This document shows, piece by piece, positions 41,773 to 51,287 of a stretch of DNA of 64,000 bases (positions are counted from its first letter, which is position 1; each line of letters begins with the position of its first letter). The notes beneath the pieces are model-generated. The model did no database searches, was not told the origin of the DNA, and was given only the letters and a program-made list of their open reading frames with translations. The DNA lies in the NCBI RefSeq assembly GCF_003833015.1, contig NZ_RJLQ01000011.1, positions 1-64,000 on the forward strand, written 5' to 3'. This stretch comes from Clostridium sp. E02 (lineage in GTDB: Bacteria; Bacillota; Clostridia; Lachnospirales; Lachnospiraceae). A program made the translations under genes and the position numbers.

Positions 41773-44745
41773 ATGAACAAAAGAAGAAAAAATTCCATTC
41801 GGACCAAGCTATTAGGTCCTTTGTTGATTCTATTGATTCTACAGGCAGCAGTCATTGCAGGAACGGTTTTGTTTGGCGGAGTTTCTATCAAATTAAAAAA
41901 CAATGAAATAAATGTTGTAAGTGAAGATGCGGAACAAGTCAAGCGCAGCTTTGAGAGACAGAACGTTCACTATTGGGCCATTATACAACACAATTCGGAT
42001 TACATAGCTGATGAAATCCAGATGATATTAAAAGAAGAGAACGTTACAGCTGACGATATTTTGAACAATGATAAATTGAATCAAAAGATAACCCAACAGG
42101 TTATGAATAAATCCATTGATTTTCTTCGTTTAAGTTATGCAACCGGAGCTTTTTTTGTATTAAATGGTCCCGCTGCTGAAAACAGTCCTGCTCATATGAA
42201 AGCAGGATTTTATCTTAGAAATTCCAATGTGGATGGATTGTTAAATAATAATTCCTCTCTATTGTTAAAGAGGGGTAACCCTTCTCTGGCAGAGTCAAAT
42301 CACATCCCCCTAGATTCTCTTTGGGAGCTGGGATTTTTGATGGATGGTCAGGGAGATGCTGCGGATTTTTATAACAAACCAATGGAACAGGCAAAGCAAG
42401 CAGGAGCAAAGGCATCGGAGGCTATAAATTATGCTTATTTAAGCCCGCCCTTCCGTTTGAGTCCAAAAGAAATTACGGTTATCACTTATTCGGTACCAAT
42501 TATTCTTTCTGATGGTACGGTTGTCGGGGTGTGCGGTCTGGAGATATCACGAAACCAGATGGATCAATTTCTAGAGGATGGACAGTTAACCAGTAATTTT
42601 GAATGCTGGGTCTTAGGAATCCGGGATAAGAAGACAAAAACAGTTGTACCTGTGGCGTATTCTGGATTTTTATATAATCAGTATTTTTATGAAGCCAATC
42701 ACATCGCTTACGCAGACAGTGAGGAGGGGGATATCAGTGAAATAAAATCCCCGGATGGAACCAAATGGTATGGCAGTATAAAAAGTCTTAATGTATATGG
42801 GATCGACAATAAGGCTGGGGAATATGATTGGGTTTTAGCTAGCATGGCAAAGCAAAATGACCTTTTGACTTTTTATAATGCGATACGACGTATGTTGTTT
42901 AGCTCCATGTTGTTTCCACTGATTTTCAGCCTGCTTGGTGCATTTTTAATTGGTAAAATCATGACGGAACCAATTCGCACATTGGCAGAGGAATTAAAAA
43001 AACAATCAGGGCGGGGAGGTTTGTCTTTAAAGCGGGTTCATATTCGGGAAATTGATGAACTGACGGATACCATCGAACAGTTAAACCGTGATGTGGAACA
43101 GTCAGCCTCAAAGATATCGAATATTCTGGAACATGCCAATGTTTTGATTGGTGTTTTTGAATACGCAGAAGGGGGCGATAAGGTGTTTTGCAGCCGCTCC
43201 TTAATTGATATGCTTGGATGGGGAGGACCGGGGGAACTGTACCAGTATATTGATCTTGAAACGTTTGAACATTACATGGAACACACGTTTACCGGCATAC
43301 GCATGAAGGGAGACCGGCTCTTTCAGAGTCTGGAAAGCTCGGAAGGGACCAGATGGGTGGAATTTATTTTGGATGAATCAAAAAACGGAACCGTTCTGGG
43401 GGTCTGTTCCGATGTGACGGCTGATGTGCTAGAAAAAGAAAAATTGGAACGGGAACGAAATTTTGATTTGCTCACCAATCTATATAACCGCAGAGCATTC
43501 CGGGAACAGGTGGAGGAATTGATGAAACAACAGCAAGACACGATGGCGGCTGTTGTTATGTGGGATCTGGATAACTTAAAGTATATCAACGACACCTATG
43601 GGCACGATGAAGGGGATCGCTATATTGCCCATTTTGCAAATTGCTTGAAAAGATTTTTTGAAGGTCAGGGAGTCATTGCCCGTTATTCTGGAGACGAATT
43701 TGTGACTTATCTTAGAGGTGGTAAAAAAGAGCGTATCAGAATGCGAATTCGGGAATTTATGAAATATATACAGTCCACCACATTAGATATGGTGGGAGGA
43801 TACCAGTTTCCCGTTCGTGTATCTGGTGGGTTATCCTGGTATCCGGATAATGGAAAGGATTTTGAAACGTTGTTTAATTACGCCGATTTTGCTATGTACA
43901 TGGTAAAGCACAGTGTAAAGGGAGCCGTAAAAGAGTTTGACCCAGAAGAATATTTTCACAATTCTTATATGCTTACTGGCAGTGAAGAATTGAATCGTAT
44001 GCTAGATACAAAAAAAGTAAGCTTTGTATTTCAACCAATTGTAACAAGAGATGGAAGCATATATGGATATGAACTATTAATGCGTCCTCAGTTTACCAAT
44101 ATGAAAGGAGTCAGTGAAGTCTTAAATCTTGCCAGAGCACAGGCAAAACTTCCCCAGATGGAGACGCTAACCTGGTTTGCCGGACTACATTCTGTTTTTA
44201 AAGAGTTAGAAAAAGGACATATGGGAAAGGATGAAAAGATCTTTATAAATTCCATTGCCAGTGTCTGTATTACAGAAGAAGAGCAGGAAGAATTAGAGAA
44301 AGTTTATAAGGATCTGTTGCCCCGGATTGTTATTGAGATGACAGAAGGAGAGCCTGCGAACCATGATTATATGAAACGTAAGATAAAAATGGCAAAAGAC
44401 TGGAATGGAATGATTGCAGTGGATGACTTTGGTACAGGATACAACAGTGAATCCGTTCTTTTAAATATCCAGCCAGAAATTGTTAAGGTTGATATGAGTC
44501 TGGTGAAGCGGATCTATGAAGATTCCAAGCGACAGATTATTTTGAAAAATCTATTGGGATTTGCCATGGAAAATGATATTATGGTACTTGCAGAGGGAGT
44601 AGAAACGGCGGAAGAACTGGAATATTTGATGCAATGCGGGGTGTCATTATTCCAGGGATACTACATTGCCAGACCCCAAATGGAGATCCGTCCGCTAGAT
44701 CCCTATATTATAGGGAAAATGCAGGAATTCACCGGAAAAACCTGA
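41773..44745 (+). CDS. Membrane sensor GGDEF-EAL protein (c-di-GMP turnover)
   Basis: 990 residues. A transmembrane helix near 13-35, an extracytoplasmic sensor domain (dCache-like) to about 370, and a second helix at about 376-396 come first. A HAMP/PAS-like linker leads to a GGDEF domain with RYSGDEF and an EAL domain. The EAL domain has YELLMR instead of EALxR, but ExTE (IEMTE), VDDFGTGYNS, KVDMSLV and LAEGVE are intact, so phosphodiesterase activity is likely. SGDEF is a tolerated variant, so cyclase or GTP-sensing roles are both possible. It starts 3 bases after the solute-binding protein gene. Confidence 0.92.
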   Translation: MNKRRKNSIRTKLLGPLLILLILQAAVIAGTVLFGGVSIKLKNNEINVVSEDAEQVKRSFERQNVHYWAIIQHNSDYIADEIQMILKEENVTADDILNNDKLNQKITQQVMNKSIDFLRLSYATGAFFVLNGPAAENSPAHMKAGFYLRNSNVDGLLNNNSSLLLKRGNPSLAESNHIPLDSLWELGFLMDGQGDAADFYNKPMEQAKQAGAKASEAINYAYLSPPFRLSPKEITVITYSVPIILSDGTVVGVCGLEISRNQMDQFLEDGQLTSNFECWVLGIRDKKTKTVVPVAYSGFLYNQYFYEANHIAYADSEEGDISEIKSPDGTKWYGSIKSLNVYGIDNKAGEYDWVLASMAKQNDLLTFYNAIRRMLFSSMLFPLIFSLLGAFLIGKIMTEPIRTLAEELKKQSGRGGLSLKRVHIREIDELTDTIEQLNRDVEQSASKISNILEHANVLIGVFEYAEGGDKVFCSRSLIDMLGWGGPGELYQYIDLETFEHYMEHTFTGIRMKGDRLFQSLESSEGTRWVEFILDESKNGTVLGVCSDVTADVLEKEKLERERNFDLLTNLYNRRAFREQVEELMKQQQDTMAAVVMWDLDNLKYINDTYGHDEGDRYIAHFANCLKRFFEGQGVIARYSGDEFVTYLRGGKKERIRMRIREFMKYIQSTTLDMVGGYQFPVRVSGGLSWYPDNGKDFETLFNYADFAMYMVKHSVKGAVKEFDPEEYFHNSYMLTGSEELNRMLDTKKVSFVFQPIVTRDGSIYGYELLMRPQFTNMKGVSEVLNLARAQAKLPQMETLTWFAGLHSVFKELEKGHMGKDEKIFINSIASVCITEEEQEELEKVYKDLLPRIVIEMTEGEPANHDYMKRKIKMAKDWNGMIAVDDFGTGYNSESVLLNIQPEIVKVDMSLVKRIYEDSKRQIILKNLLGFAMENDIMVLAEGVETAEELEYLMQCGVSLFQGYYIARPQMEIRPLDPYIIGKMQEFTGKT

Positions 44746-44783
44746 ATTTATCACAAATAATACTGGAATTTACAGGACGAGTA

Positions 44784-44792
44784 TGTTATAAT
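44784..44792 (+). promoter_or_regulatory. Extended -10 promoter of tig
   Basis: TGTTATAAT at 44784-44792, a perfect extended -10, 67 bases upstream of the tig ATG. The leader contains a short CGCC/GGCG hairpin at about 44810-44827. The -35 (TGGAAT) is weak. Confidence 0.65.
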
Positions 44793-44858
44793 GCTAAATT
44801 GAAGTGTAACGCCCTGTCGGTAAGGCGGTTCACATATATCTCAAGGAGGATCCCATTA

Positions 44859-46145
44859 ATGAGTTTACAAGTGGAAAAATTAGAAAAAAACATGGCGAAA
44901 TTAACGGTAGAAGTGCCGGCTGTAGAGTTTAATAAGGCTCTTACCGCAGCTTACAATAAGAACAAGGGCAGATTCAATATCCCAGGATTCAGAAAAGGGA
45001 AAGCTCCCCAGGCCATGGTGGAAAAGATGTATGGCGTTGGTGTTTTATACGAAGATGCAGTGAACGAAGCTCTTGACGCTACTTATGGAGGCGCAGTCGA
45101 AGAAAGTGGACTGGATGTTGTTTCCAGACCAGAGATTGCTGTTATTCAAGCTGAAAAAGGAAAAGAATTGATTTATACCGCTACAGTTGCTGTGAAACCA
45201 GAAGTGGTTTTAGGTGAGTATAAAGGAATTGAAGTAACAAAAGCATCAGCAGAAGTTACGGAAGAAGATGTGGAAGAAGAGTTAAAGAAGGTTCAGGAAC
45301 AGAATTCCAGACTTATCACGGTTGAAGACAGAGCGATTGAAGACGGAGACCAGACAGTGATTGACTTTGAAGGCTTTGTAGATGGAAAGGCATTTGAGGG
45401 CGGTAAGGGAGAAGATTATGCACTTACCATTGGTTCTCATTCTTTTATCGACACATTTGAAGAACAGTTAATCGGAAAGAAAGTTGGAGAGTTAAGCGAA
45501 ATCAACGTTACATTCCCCAATGAGTATCATGCAACAGATCTGGCTGGAAAGCCAGCGATGTTTAAGGTTACTGTGAAAGAAGTTAAGAGAAAAGAACTTC
45601 CAGAGTTAAATGATGAATTTGCTGGAGAAGTTTCTGAGTTTGATACATTAGAAGATTACAAAAATGACATCAAAGAAAAAGTTGCAGTGAATAAAGAAAA
45701 AGCAGCAGCCACTGAAAACGAAGATCATGTAGTAGAAAAAGTTGCAGAGAATGCTACCATGGAGATTCCAGAGCCGATGATCGATACTCAGGTAAACAAC
45801 ATGGTAAATGACTATGCAAGAAGAATGGAAAGTCAGGGTCTTTCTCTAGATCAGTACATGAAATTTACCGGCATGACCATTGAGTCTTTAAAGGAACAGA
45901 TGAAGCCACAAGCCATCAAACGAATTCAGACAAGACTTGTGTTGGAAGCAGTTGTAAAAGCTGAGAATCTTACCGTAACGGACGAAGCAGTAGAAAAAGA
46001 GATTGCGACCATGGCTGAAAATTATAAAATGGAAGTTTCCCAGATTAAAGAATACCTTGGTGAAACCGGAATCGAACAGATGAAGGAAGATCTGGCAGTT
46101 CAGGAAGCAGTCGATTTCCTGGTTGCGGAAGCAAAATTGGTTTAA
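44859..46145 (+). CDS. tig: Trigger factor (ribosome-associated chaperone and PPIase)
   Basis: 428 residues, the usual length. The ribosome-binding signature FNIPGFRKGKAP is at about residues 44-55, the FKBP-like domain starts near DGDQTVIDFEGFVDGKAFEGG (split here: IDFEGFVDG), and the helical C-terminal arms follow. It holds nascent chains at the ribosome exit. AAGGAGGA before the ATG at 44859 decides the start. Open frame further upstream overlaps the EAL gene and is not used. Followed by clpP, the usual Clostridia order. Confidence 0.97.
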   Translation: MSLQVEKLEKNMAKLTVEVPAVEFNKALTAAYNKNKGRFNIPGFRKGKAPQAMVEKMYGVGVLYEDAVNEALDATYGGAVEESGLDVVSRPEIAVIQAEKGKELIYTATVAVKPEVVLGEYKGIEVTKASAEVTEEDVEEELKKVQEQNSRLITVEDRAIEDGDQTVIDFEGFVDGKAFEGGKGEDYALTIGSHSFIDTFEEQLIGKKVGELSEINVTFPNEYHATDLAGKPAMFKVTVKEVKRKELPELNDEFAGEVSEFDTLEDYKNDIKEKVAVNKEKAAATENEDHVVEKVAENATMEIPEPMIDTQVNNMVNDYARRMESQGLSLDQYMKFTGMTIESLKEQMKPQAIKRIQTRLVLEAVVKAENLTVTDEAVEKEIATMAENYKMEVSQIKEYLGETGIEQMKEDLAVQEAVDFLVAEAKLV

Positions 46146-46157
46146 GAAGTTTGCCTC

Positions 46158-46196
46158 GAGTAGATTCCTGACATTAGTCCGGAGTCTACTCTATTT
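46158..46196 (+). terminator. Hairpin between tig and clpP
   Basis: GAGTAGATTC and GAGTCTACTC form a 10-bp stem with one G-T pair and an 18-base loop, followed by TATTTTA. It is probably a partial terminator or processing site. clpP starts 27 bases later. Confidence 0.65.
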
Positions 46197-46222
46197 TAGA
46201 AAAGTAGACAGGAGGAAGATAG

Positions 46223-46810
46223 ATGAGTTTAGTACCTTATGTCATTGAATCAACCAGTAAGGGTGAACGCTCTTACGATATTTATTCCAGACTTCTCAAG
46301 GAAAGAATTATTTTTTTAGGGGAAGAGGTATCTGATATTTCTGCAAGCGTAATTGTGGCTCAGCTGCTGTTTTTAGAGGCCGAAGATCCCAATAAGGATA
46401 TCAATCTTTACATTAACAGCCCCGGCGGTTCTGTAACCGCAGGAATGGCAATCTATGATACCATGAACTATATAAAATGTGACGTTTCTACCGTTTGTAT
46501 GGGTATGGCAGCCAGTATGGGAGCGTTTCTGCTGTCAGGTGGTGCAAAAGGGAAAAGATTTGCTCTCCCCAATGCTGAGGTTATGATTCACCAGCCTTCT
46601 GGCGGTGCAAAAGGTCAGGCCACTGAGATCCGTATTGTAGCTGAAAATATTTTAAAGATTAAAAAACGTTTGAATGAAATTCTGTCTAAAAACACAGGAC
46701 AGCCGTATGAAACGATTGAACGTGATACGGAACGTGATAATTATATGAGTGCAGAAGAAGCAAAAAAATATGGAATTATTGATGATATCCTCCTCAGTCA
46801 TGATCACTAA
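46223..46810 (+). CDS. clpP: ATP-dependent Clp protease proteolytic subunit ClpP
   Basis: The 195-residue protein has [10 protein letters not shown] with catalytic Ser98, MIHQPSGG with His123, and the third residue Asp near 170 in the ERDTERD stretch. [15 protein letters not shown] is the oxyanion/structural loop. It forms the tetradecameric protease chamber with ClpX encoded 99 bases downstream. AGGAGGAAG precedes the ATG. Confidence 0.98.
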   Translation: MSLVPYVIESTSKGERSYDIYSRLLKERIIFLGEEVSDISASVIVAQLLFLEAEDPNKDINLYINSPGGSVTAGMAIYDTMNYIKCDVSTVCMGMAASMGAFLLSGGAKGKRFALPNAEVMIHQPSGGAKGQATEIRIVAENILKIKKRLNEILSKNTGQPYETIERDTERDNYMSAEEAKKYGIIDDILLSHDH

Positions 46811-46909
46811 GTAAGGATGGAAGAGAACACTCTGAAGGGAAACCTTCCGATGGAGAAGTATCTATATCCAGACAGCATGCGTTATTAAAAGGAAAGAAGA
46901 GGTGTGTAT

Positions 46910-48211
46910 ATGCCGGTCAGAACAGACGACAAGATCCGATGCTCTTTTTGTGGAAAAACCCAGGATCAGGTTAAGAAATTGATCGCGGGTTCCAATAATG
47001 TCTATATCTGCGATGAGTGTATTGATTTATGTGCAGAGATATTAGAGGAAGAATTCGACAACCATGAGGAAGATGGACCTGATTTCAGCAATATCAACCT
47101 GATGAAGCCGAAGGAAATCAAGACATTCCTTGATGATTATATTATCGGACAGGATAATGCGAAAAAAGTGTTGTCCGTAGCAGTGTATAACCACTATAAG
47201 AGAATCACTTCCAGTAAAAATATGGATGTGGATTTGCAAAAGAGCAATATTTTGATGCTAGGACCCACTGGTTCCGGTAAAACTTATCTTGCACATACTC
47301 TGGCAAAAGTCTTGAATGTGCCATTTGCCATAGCAGATGCGACTGCTTTGACAGAAGCTGGGTATGTTGGAGAGGATGTTGAAAATATCCTGTTGAAACT
47401 GATTCAGGCGGCTGATTATGATATCAGCAGGGCAGAATACGGGATTATCTATATTGATGAGATTGATAAGATCACAAAGAAGTCTGAAAACGTGTCTATA
47501 ACCAGAGATGTCTCTGGAGAGGGCGTTCAACAGGCACTGTTAAAGATTCTGGAAGGTACGGTTGCTAGTGTGCCACCCCAAGGTGGTAGAAAACATCCGC
47601 ATCAGGAACTTTTACAGATTAATACTACGAATATACTATTTATCTGCGGAGGTGCATTTGACGGGTTGGAAAAGATCGTTGAAAGCCGTTTAAGCGCTGG
47701 TTCCATCGGATTTAATGCAGAAATTGTAGATAAAAAGAAAACAGATATTGACGATTTGCTTAGAAAAACACTTCCACAGGATCTGGTGAAATTCGGTTTG
47801 ATCCCTGAATTTATAGGGCGTGTTCCGATCAATGTATCTCTTGAGTTGTTGGGTAAGGATTCTTTGGTTAAGATACTAACAGAACCGAAGAATGCATTGC
47901 TCAAACAGTATCAGAAATTGTTTGAAATCGATGATGTAAAACTGGAACTGACTCATGATGCAGTGGAACGAATCGCAGAACTGGCAGTGGAGAGAAAGAC
48001 GGGAGCCAGAGGATTGCGTTCCATTCTGGAAAGTGTTATGATGGATCTCATGTATGAGGTTCCGTCGGACGGCAACATTGGGGTCTGCAAGATAACTGGG
48101 GAAGTTGTGGATAAGAAAGCAGAACCAGAACTGACCTATCGGGATATGGCAGTTCCCAAGAAAAAGCTGTCCCCAAAATTAAGAAAAGATAAGACAGGCG
48201 AGATCGCATAG
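46910..48211 (+). CDS. clpX: Clp protease ATP-binding subunit ClpX
   Basis: The 433-residue protein has a zinc finger with Cys at 11, 14, 34 and 37, Walker A GPTGSGKT, Walker B IIYIDEID, the pore-loop/sensor regions, and IGF (in [10 protein letters not shown]), which docks into ClpP. The unfoldase feeds substrates to ClpP. The ATG at 46910 sits 7 bases after AGAAGAGG. A GTG at 46904 lies too close to that site. A small GAAGG-GAAA-CCTTC hairpin lies in the clpP-clpX gap at 46834-46847. Confidence 0.97.
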   Translation: MPVRTDDKIRCSFCGKTQDQVKKLIAGSNNVYICDECIDLCAEILEEEFDNHEEDGPDFSNINLMKPKEIKTFLDDYIIGQDNAKKVLSVAVYNHYKRITSSKNMDVDLQKSNILMLGPTGSGKTYLAHTLAKVLNVPFAIADATALTEAGYVGEDVENILLKLIQAADYDISRAEYGIIYIDEIDKITKKSENVSITRDVSGEGVQQALLKILEGTVASVPPQGGRKHPHQELLQINTTNILFICGGAFDGLEKIVESRLSAGSIGFNAEIVDKKKTDIDDLLRKTLPQDLVKFGLIPEFIGRVPINVSLELLGKDSLVKILTEPKNALLKQYQKLFEIDDVKLELTHDAVERIAELAVERKTGARGLRSILESVMMDLMYEVPSDGNIGVCKITGEVVDKKAEPELTYRDMAVPKKKLSPKLRKDKTGEIA

Positions 48212-48229
48212 GTCCCTGCATGACTCGGG

Positions 48230-48268
48230 AAGGTGTTACAGCGAGAAAATCTGCTGGAACACCTTTTT
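48230..48268 (+). terminator. Terminator-like hairpin between clpX and lon
   Basis: AAGGTGTT-A-CAGC and GCTG-G-AACACCTT pair with one internal mismatch, with five Ts at the end. It suggests that lon is partly uncoupled from clpX. Confidence 0.8.
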
Positions 48269-48289
48269 GAATGCAAAGGAGAGAACTGA

Positions 48290-50608
48290 ATGGTAGATAT
48301 GACAATCACAATGCCAGTTATTGCCTTAAGAGGTATGACTGTTCTACCCAAAATGATGCTTCATTTTGATATTAGCCGATCAAAATCGGTTGCAGCCGTA
48401 GAAAAAGCAATGGTAGAAGACCAGAAGGTGTTTTTGATTACCCAGAGAAATCCAGAAGAGGCAGACCCCTTGCTGGAGGATTTATATGAACTTGGAACCA
48501 TATCTGTCATTAAGCAACTAGTTAAACTACCGAACAATGTGATTCGTGTAATGGTAGAGGGGCTGGAACGGGCAGAATTGATTCATTTAAGCGAGATCAA
48601 CTCCATGCTTGTGGGAGAGATTGAAACCACCCACGTTCCAGAGGAGATATTAGAGCCTGTTGCGATTCAGGCTATGACAGAGATTGTGAAAGAAAAGCTA
48701 GAAGAATATGGAAAAGAAAATCAACGGCTTGCAAAAGATGTGATCCCAGGTCTTTTGCTATTTACTGACCTGGGGGAACTGCTTGACCAGACAGCGGTGC
48801 AGTTGTCTTGGGATTATAGAATCCGCCAGCAGGTATTAGAAAGCTTTATGTTGGAAGAACGGTATGAACTGGTCATGAAACATCTTTTGACAGAAATCGA
48901 AGTCACAAGAGTGAAACGTAGCCTGCAGTCTCATGTGAAAGAACGAATTGATAAAAATCAAAGAGATTACATTTTAAGAGAACAGCTAAAGGTAATACGG
49001 GAGGAACTGGGTGAGGATAATCCTCTTTCCGATGCGGAGGATTATTTGCGTAGGCTAAATTCTTTAAAAGCAGAGAAAGAAATTAAGGATAAAATTCAAA
49101 AAGAAATTGAACGGTTCAAAGGAATGCCTGGTGGGAGTCAGGAAGCCAATGTGGTCCGTATGTACTTAGAGACAGTGCTTGATCTTCCCTGGAAGAAATA
49201 TTCTAGAGATAACAACAATCTTCACCATGCAGAAGAGATTTTAAATGAAGATCACTATGGGCTAGACAAGGTAAAAGAAAGAATCCTTGAATATCTGGCA
49301 GTTAGAGTATTGACGAAAAAGGGATCAAGTCCGATCATTTGTCTGGTTGGACCGCCTGGTACTGGAAAAACATCCATAGCCCGGTCTGTTGCAAAAGCAC
49401 TAAATAAGAAGTATGTTAGGATCAGTCTGGGTGGAATCAGAGATGAAGCAGAGATCCGGGGACATAGAAAGACCTATGTAGGAGCAATGCCTGGAAGAAT
49501 TGTGGAAGCCATCCGACAGGCAGATGTCTGCAATCCGTTGCTGCTCCTTGATGAGATAGACAAGTCCAGTAAGGATTACAAAGGAGATACAGCTTCCGCA
49601 CTCCTTGAAGTTTTAGACAGTGAGCAGAATAGTAAATTCCGTGACCACTATATTGAACTACCCATTGATTTATCTCAGGTTCTTTTTATTGCGACGGCCA
49701 ATACTACCTCCACCATACCAAGACCTCTACTTGACCGTATGGAAGTGATAGAAGTAAATAGCTATACGGAGAATGAAAAATTTCATATTGCAAAGAATTA
49801 TCTAGTGAGAAAACAAATAGAGAAGAATGGATTATCTGAAAAACAGGTACACATAACGGATCAGGCATTAGAGAAGATGATTCATAATTATACAAGAGAA
49901 GCCGGAGTGAGAAACTTAGAACGCCAGATCGGAGCCGTTTTTAGAAAGATGGCGAGAGAAATACTGGAAGATAAAAATCAAGTAATTGAAGTGAATGAAA
50001 CTGGTTTGGAGAAGTACTTAGGGAAAGAAAAAGTATCCTTCCAACACGTTAATGATGAAGATCAGGTGGGGATTGCAAGAGGACTTGCCTGGACAAGTGT
50101 AGGGGGTGACACCCTGCAGATCGAAGTTACAGTGATGCCAGGGAAGGGAACCCTTCAATTGACGGGGCAGATGGGAGACGTAATGAAAGAGTCTGCGAAA
50201 ACAGCTCTCAGTTATGTAAGATCCATGAGTCAAGAGTATAAGATATCCAATAATTATTTTGAAAAACATGATATCCATATCCACATCCCCGAAGGTGCTG
50301 TCCCGAAAGATGGTCCTTCTGCGGGCATCACCATGGCGACTGCTATGTTATCAGCCGTGATCAATCGAAAGGTGTATGCGGATGTTGCCATGACAGGAGA
50401 GATTACATTAAGAGGCCGTGTTCTTCCGATTGGAGGATTGAAGGAAAAGATTCTGGCGGCTCGAATGGCTCGGGTAAAAAAAGTTCTGGTACCAGATAAA
50501 AACCGTTCGGATGTTGCGGAGTTATCCGATGAGATTACAAAGGGATTAACAATTAAATTCGTAAAGGATATGTCACATGTGATTAGTGAAGCTGTTGGAA
50601 AGGATTAG
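48290..50608 (+). CDS. lon: ATP-dependent protease Lon (LonA)
   Basis: A 772-residue protein: an N-terminal substrate domain starting MPVIALRGMTVLPKMMLHFDI, a coiled coil, and the AAA+ module with GPPGTGKT (about residue 351-358) and LLLLDEIDK. The protease domain has the catalytic Ser in DGPSAGIT (about 674) and Lys in GGLKEKILAA (about 717). Degrades misfolded and regulatory proteins. AAGGAGAG precedes the ATG. Confidence 0.98.
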   Translation: MVDMTITMPVIALRGMTVLPKMMLHFDISRSKSVAAVEKAMVEDQKVFLITQRNPEEADPLLEDLYELGTISVIKQLVKLPNNVIRVMVEGLERAELIHLSEINSMLVGEIETTHVPEEILEPVAIQAMTEIVKEKLEEYGKENQRLAKDVIPGLLLFTDLGELLDQTAVQLSWDYRIRQQVLESFMLEERYELVMKHLLTEIEVTRVKRSLQSHVKERIDKNQRDYILREQLKVIREELGEDNPLSDAEDYLRRLNSLKAEKEIKDKIQKEIERFKGMPGGSQEANVVRMYLETVLDLPWKKYSRDNNNLHHAEEILNEDHYGLDKVKERILEYLAVRVLTKKGSSPIICLVGPPGTGKTSIARSVAKALNKKYVRISLGGIRDEAEIRGHRKTYVGAMPGRIVEAIRQADVCNPLLLLDEIDKSSKDYKGDTASALLEVLDSEQNSKFRDHYIELPIDLSQVLFIATANTTSTIPRPLLDRMEVIEVNSYTENEKFHIAKNYLVRKQIEKNGLSEKQVHITDQALEKMIHNYTREAGVRNLERQIGAVFRKMAREILEDKNQVIEVNETGLEKYLGKEKVSFQHVNDEDQVGIARGLAWTSVGGDTLQIEVTVMPGKGTLQLTGQMGDVMKESAKTALSYVRSMSQEYKISNNYFEKHDIHIHIPEGAVPKDGPSAGITMATAMLSAVINRKVYADVAMTGEITLRGRVLPIGGLKEKILAARMARVKKVLVPDKNRSDVAELSDEITKGLTIKFVKDMSHVISEAVGKD

Positions 50609-50620
50609 GAAGAAAACCAT

Positions 50621-51220
50621 ATGATTATCAAAACCGTAGAATTGGAGACTGTATGCGGCATTACCAGTACACTCCCTTTAAATACAAAACCGGAGTTCGC
50701 ATTTTCAGGCAAGTCGAATGTGGGGAAATCCTCTCTCATTAATGCATTAATGAACCGGAAATCCTTTGCCAGGACATCTTCCCAACCGGGTAAGACCCAG
50801 ACAATTAATTTTTACAATATTAATGAGGCACTTTATTATGTCGATCTTCCTGGATATGGATATGCAAAAGTAGCCCAGCAAGTAAAGGCAAAATGGGGGA
50901 AGATGATAGAAAACTATCTTCACAATTCTTCTATGCTAAAATGTATATTTTTACTGATAGATATTCGACATGAACCATCTGAAAATGACAGGATCATGTA
51001 TGAATGGATTGTTTATCAGGGGCTTCAGCCAGTTATCGTTGCGACAAAATTAGACAAAATAAAAAGAAGCCAGGTTCAAAAATCCATAAAGATATTAAGA
51101 AATGGCCTTGGAGTTAACAATGATGTGACCGTAATACCCTTCTCGGCAGAAACAAAGCAGGGAAGAGAAGAGATCTGGAATATGATCGAAGATTCTGTAA
51201 ATAGTCTTGACAGGGAATAA
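50621..51220 (+). CDS. engB: Ribosome biogenesis GTPase EngB (YsxC/YihA)
   Basis: The 199-residue protein has GKSNVGKSSLINAL (G1, about 30-43), TSSQPGKTQTINFY (G2), DLPGYGYA (G3) and TKLDK (G4). It assists assembly of the large ribosomal subunit. It starts 12 bases after lon, the usual lon-engB arrangement. Its last codons contain the consensus promoter of the following transporter operon. Confidence 0.96.
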   Translation: MIIKTVELETVCGITSTLPLNTKPEFAFSGKSNVGKSSLINALMNRKSFARTSSQPGKTQTINFYNINEALYYVDLPGYGYAKVAQQVKAKWGKMIENYLHNSSMLKCIFLLIDIRHEPSENDRIMYEWIVYQGLQPVIVATKLDKIKRSQVQKSIKILRNGLGVNNDVTVIPFSAETKQGREEIWNMIEDSVNSLDRE

Positions 51221-51264
51221 AAATCTTTTTATAATGAACCTATTTATTACATAGAGTTCATTAT
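51207..51264 (+). promoter_or_regulatory. Consensus promoter with an overlapping 13-bp inverted repeat
   Basis: TTGACA (51207-51212), 17 bases, TATAAT (51230-51235), the -35 lying inside the engB coding end. An inverted repeat starts in the -10: ATAATGAACCTAT (51231-51243) and ATAG-A-GTTCATTAT (51251-51264), with a single bulged A. Its position over the start site suggests a repressor operator for the amino-acid transporter. Confidence 0.75.
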
Positions 51265-51287
51265 GGTAGGAAGAGGAGAAAATAGTT

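Noticed and set aside
42215-42415. Minus-strand Leu/Pro-rich frame inside the GGDEF-EAL gene
   Set aside because: Shadow frame without ribosome site or family match.
44634-44858. N-terminal extension of trigger factor
   Set aside because: It overlaps the EAL coding region, lies across the promoter and is not part of the family; AAGGAGGA marks the ATG at 44859.
46834-46847. GAAGG-GAAA-CCTTC hairpin between clpP and clpX as a terminator
   Set aside because: The stem is short and there is no T-tract; at most an RNA stability element.
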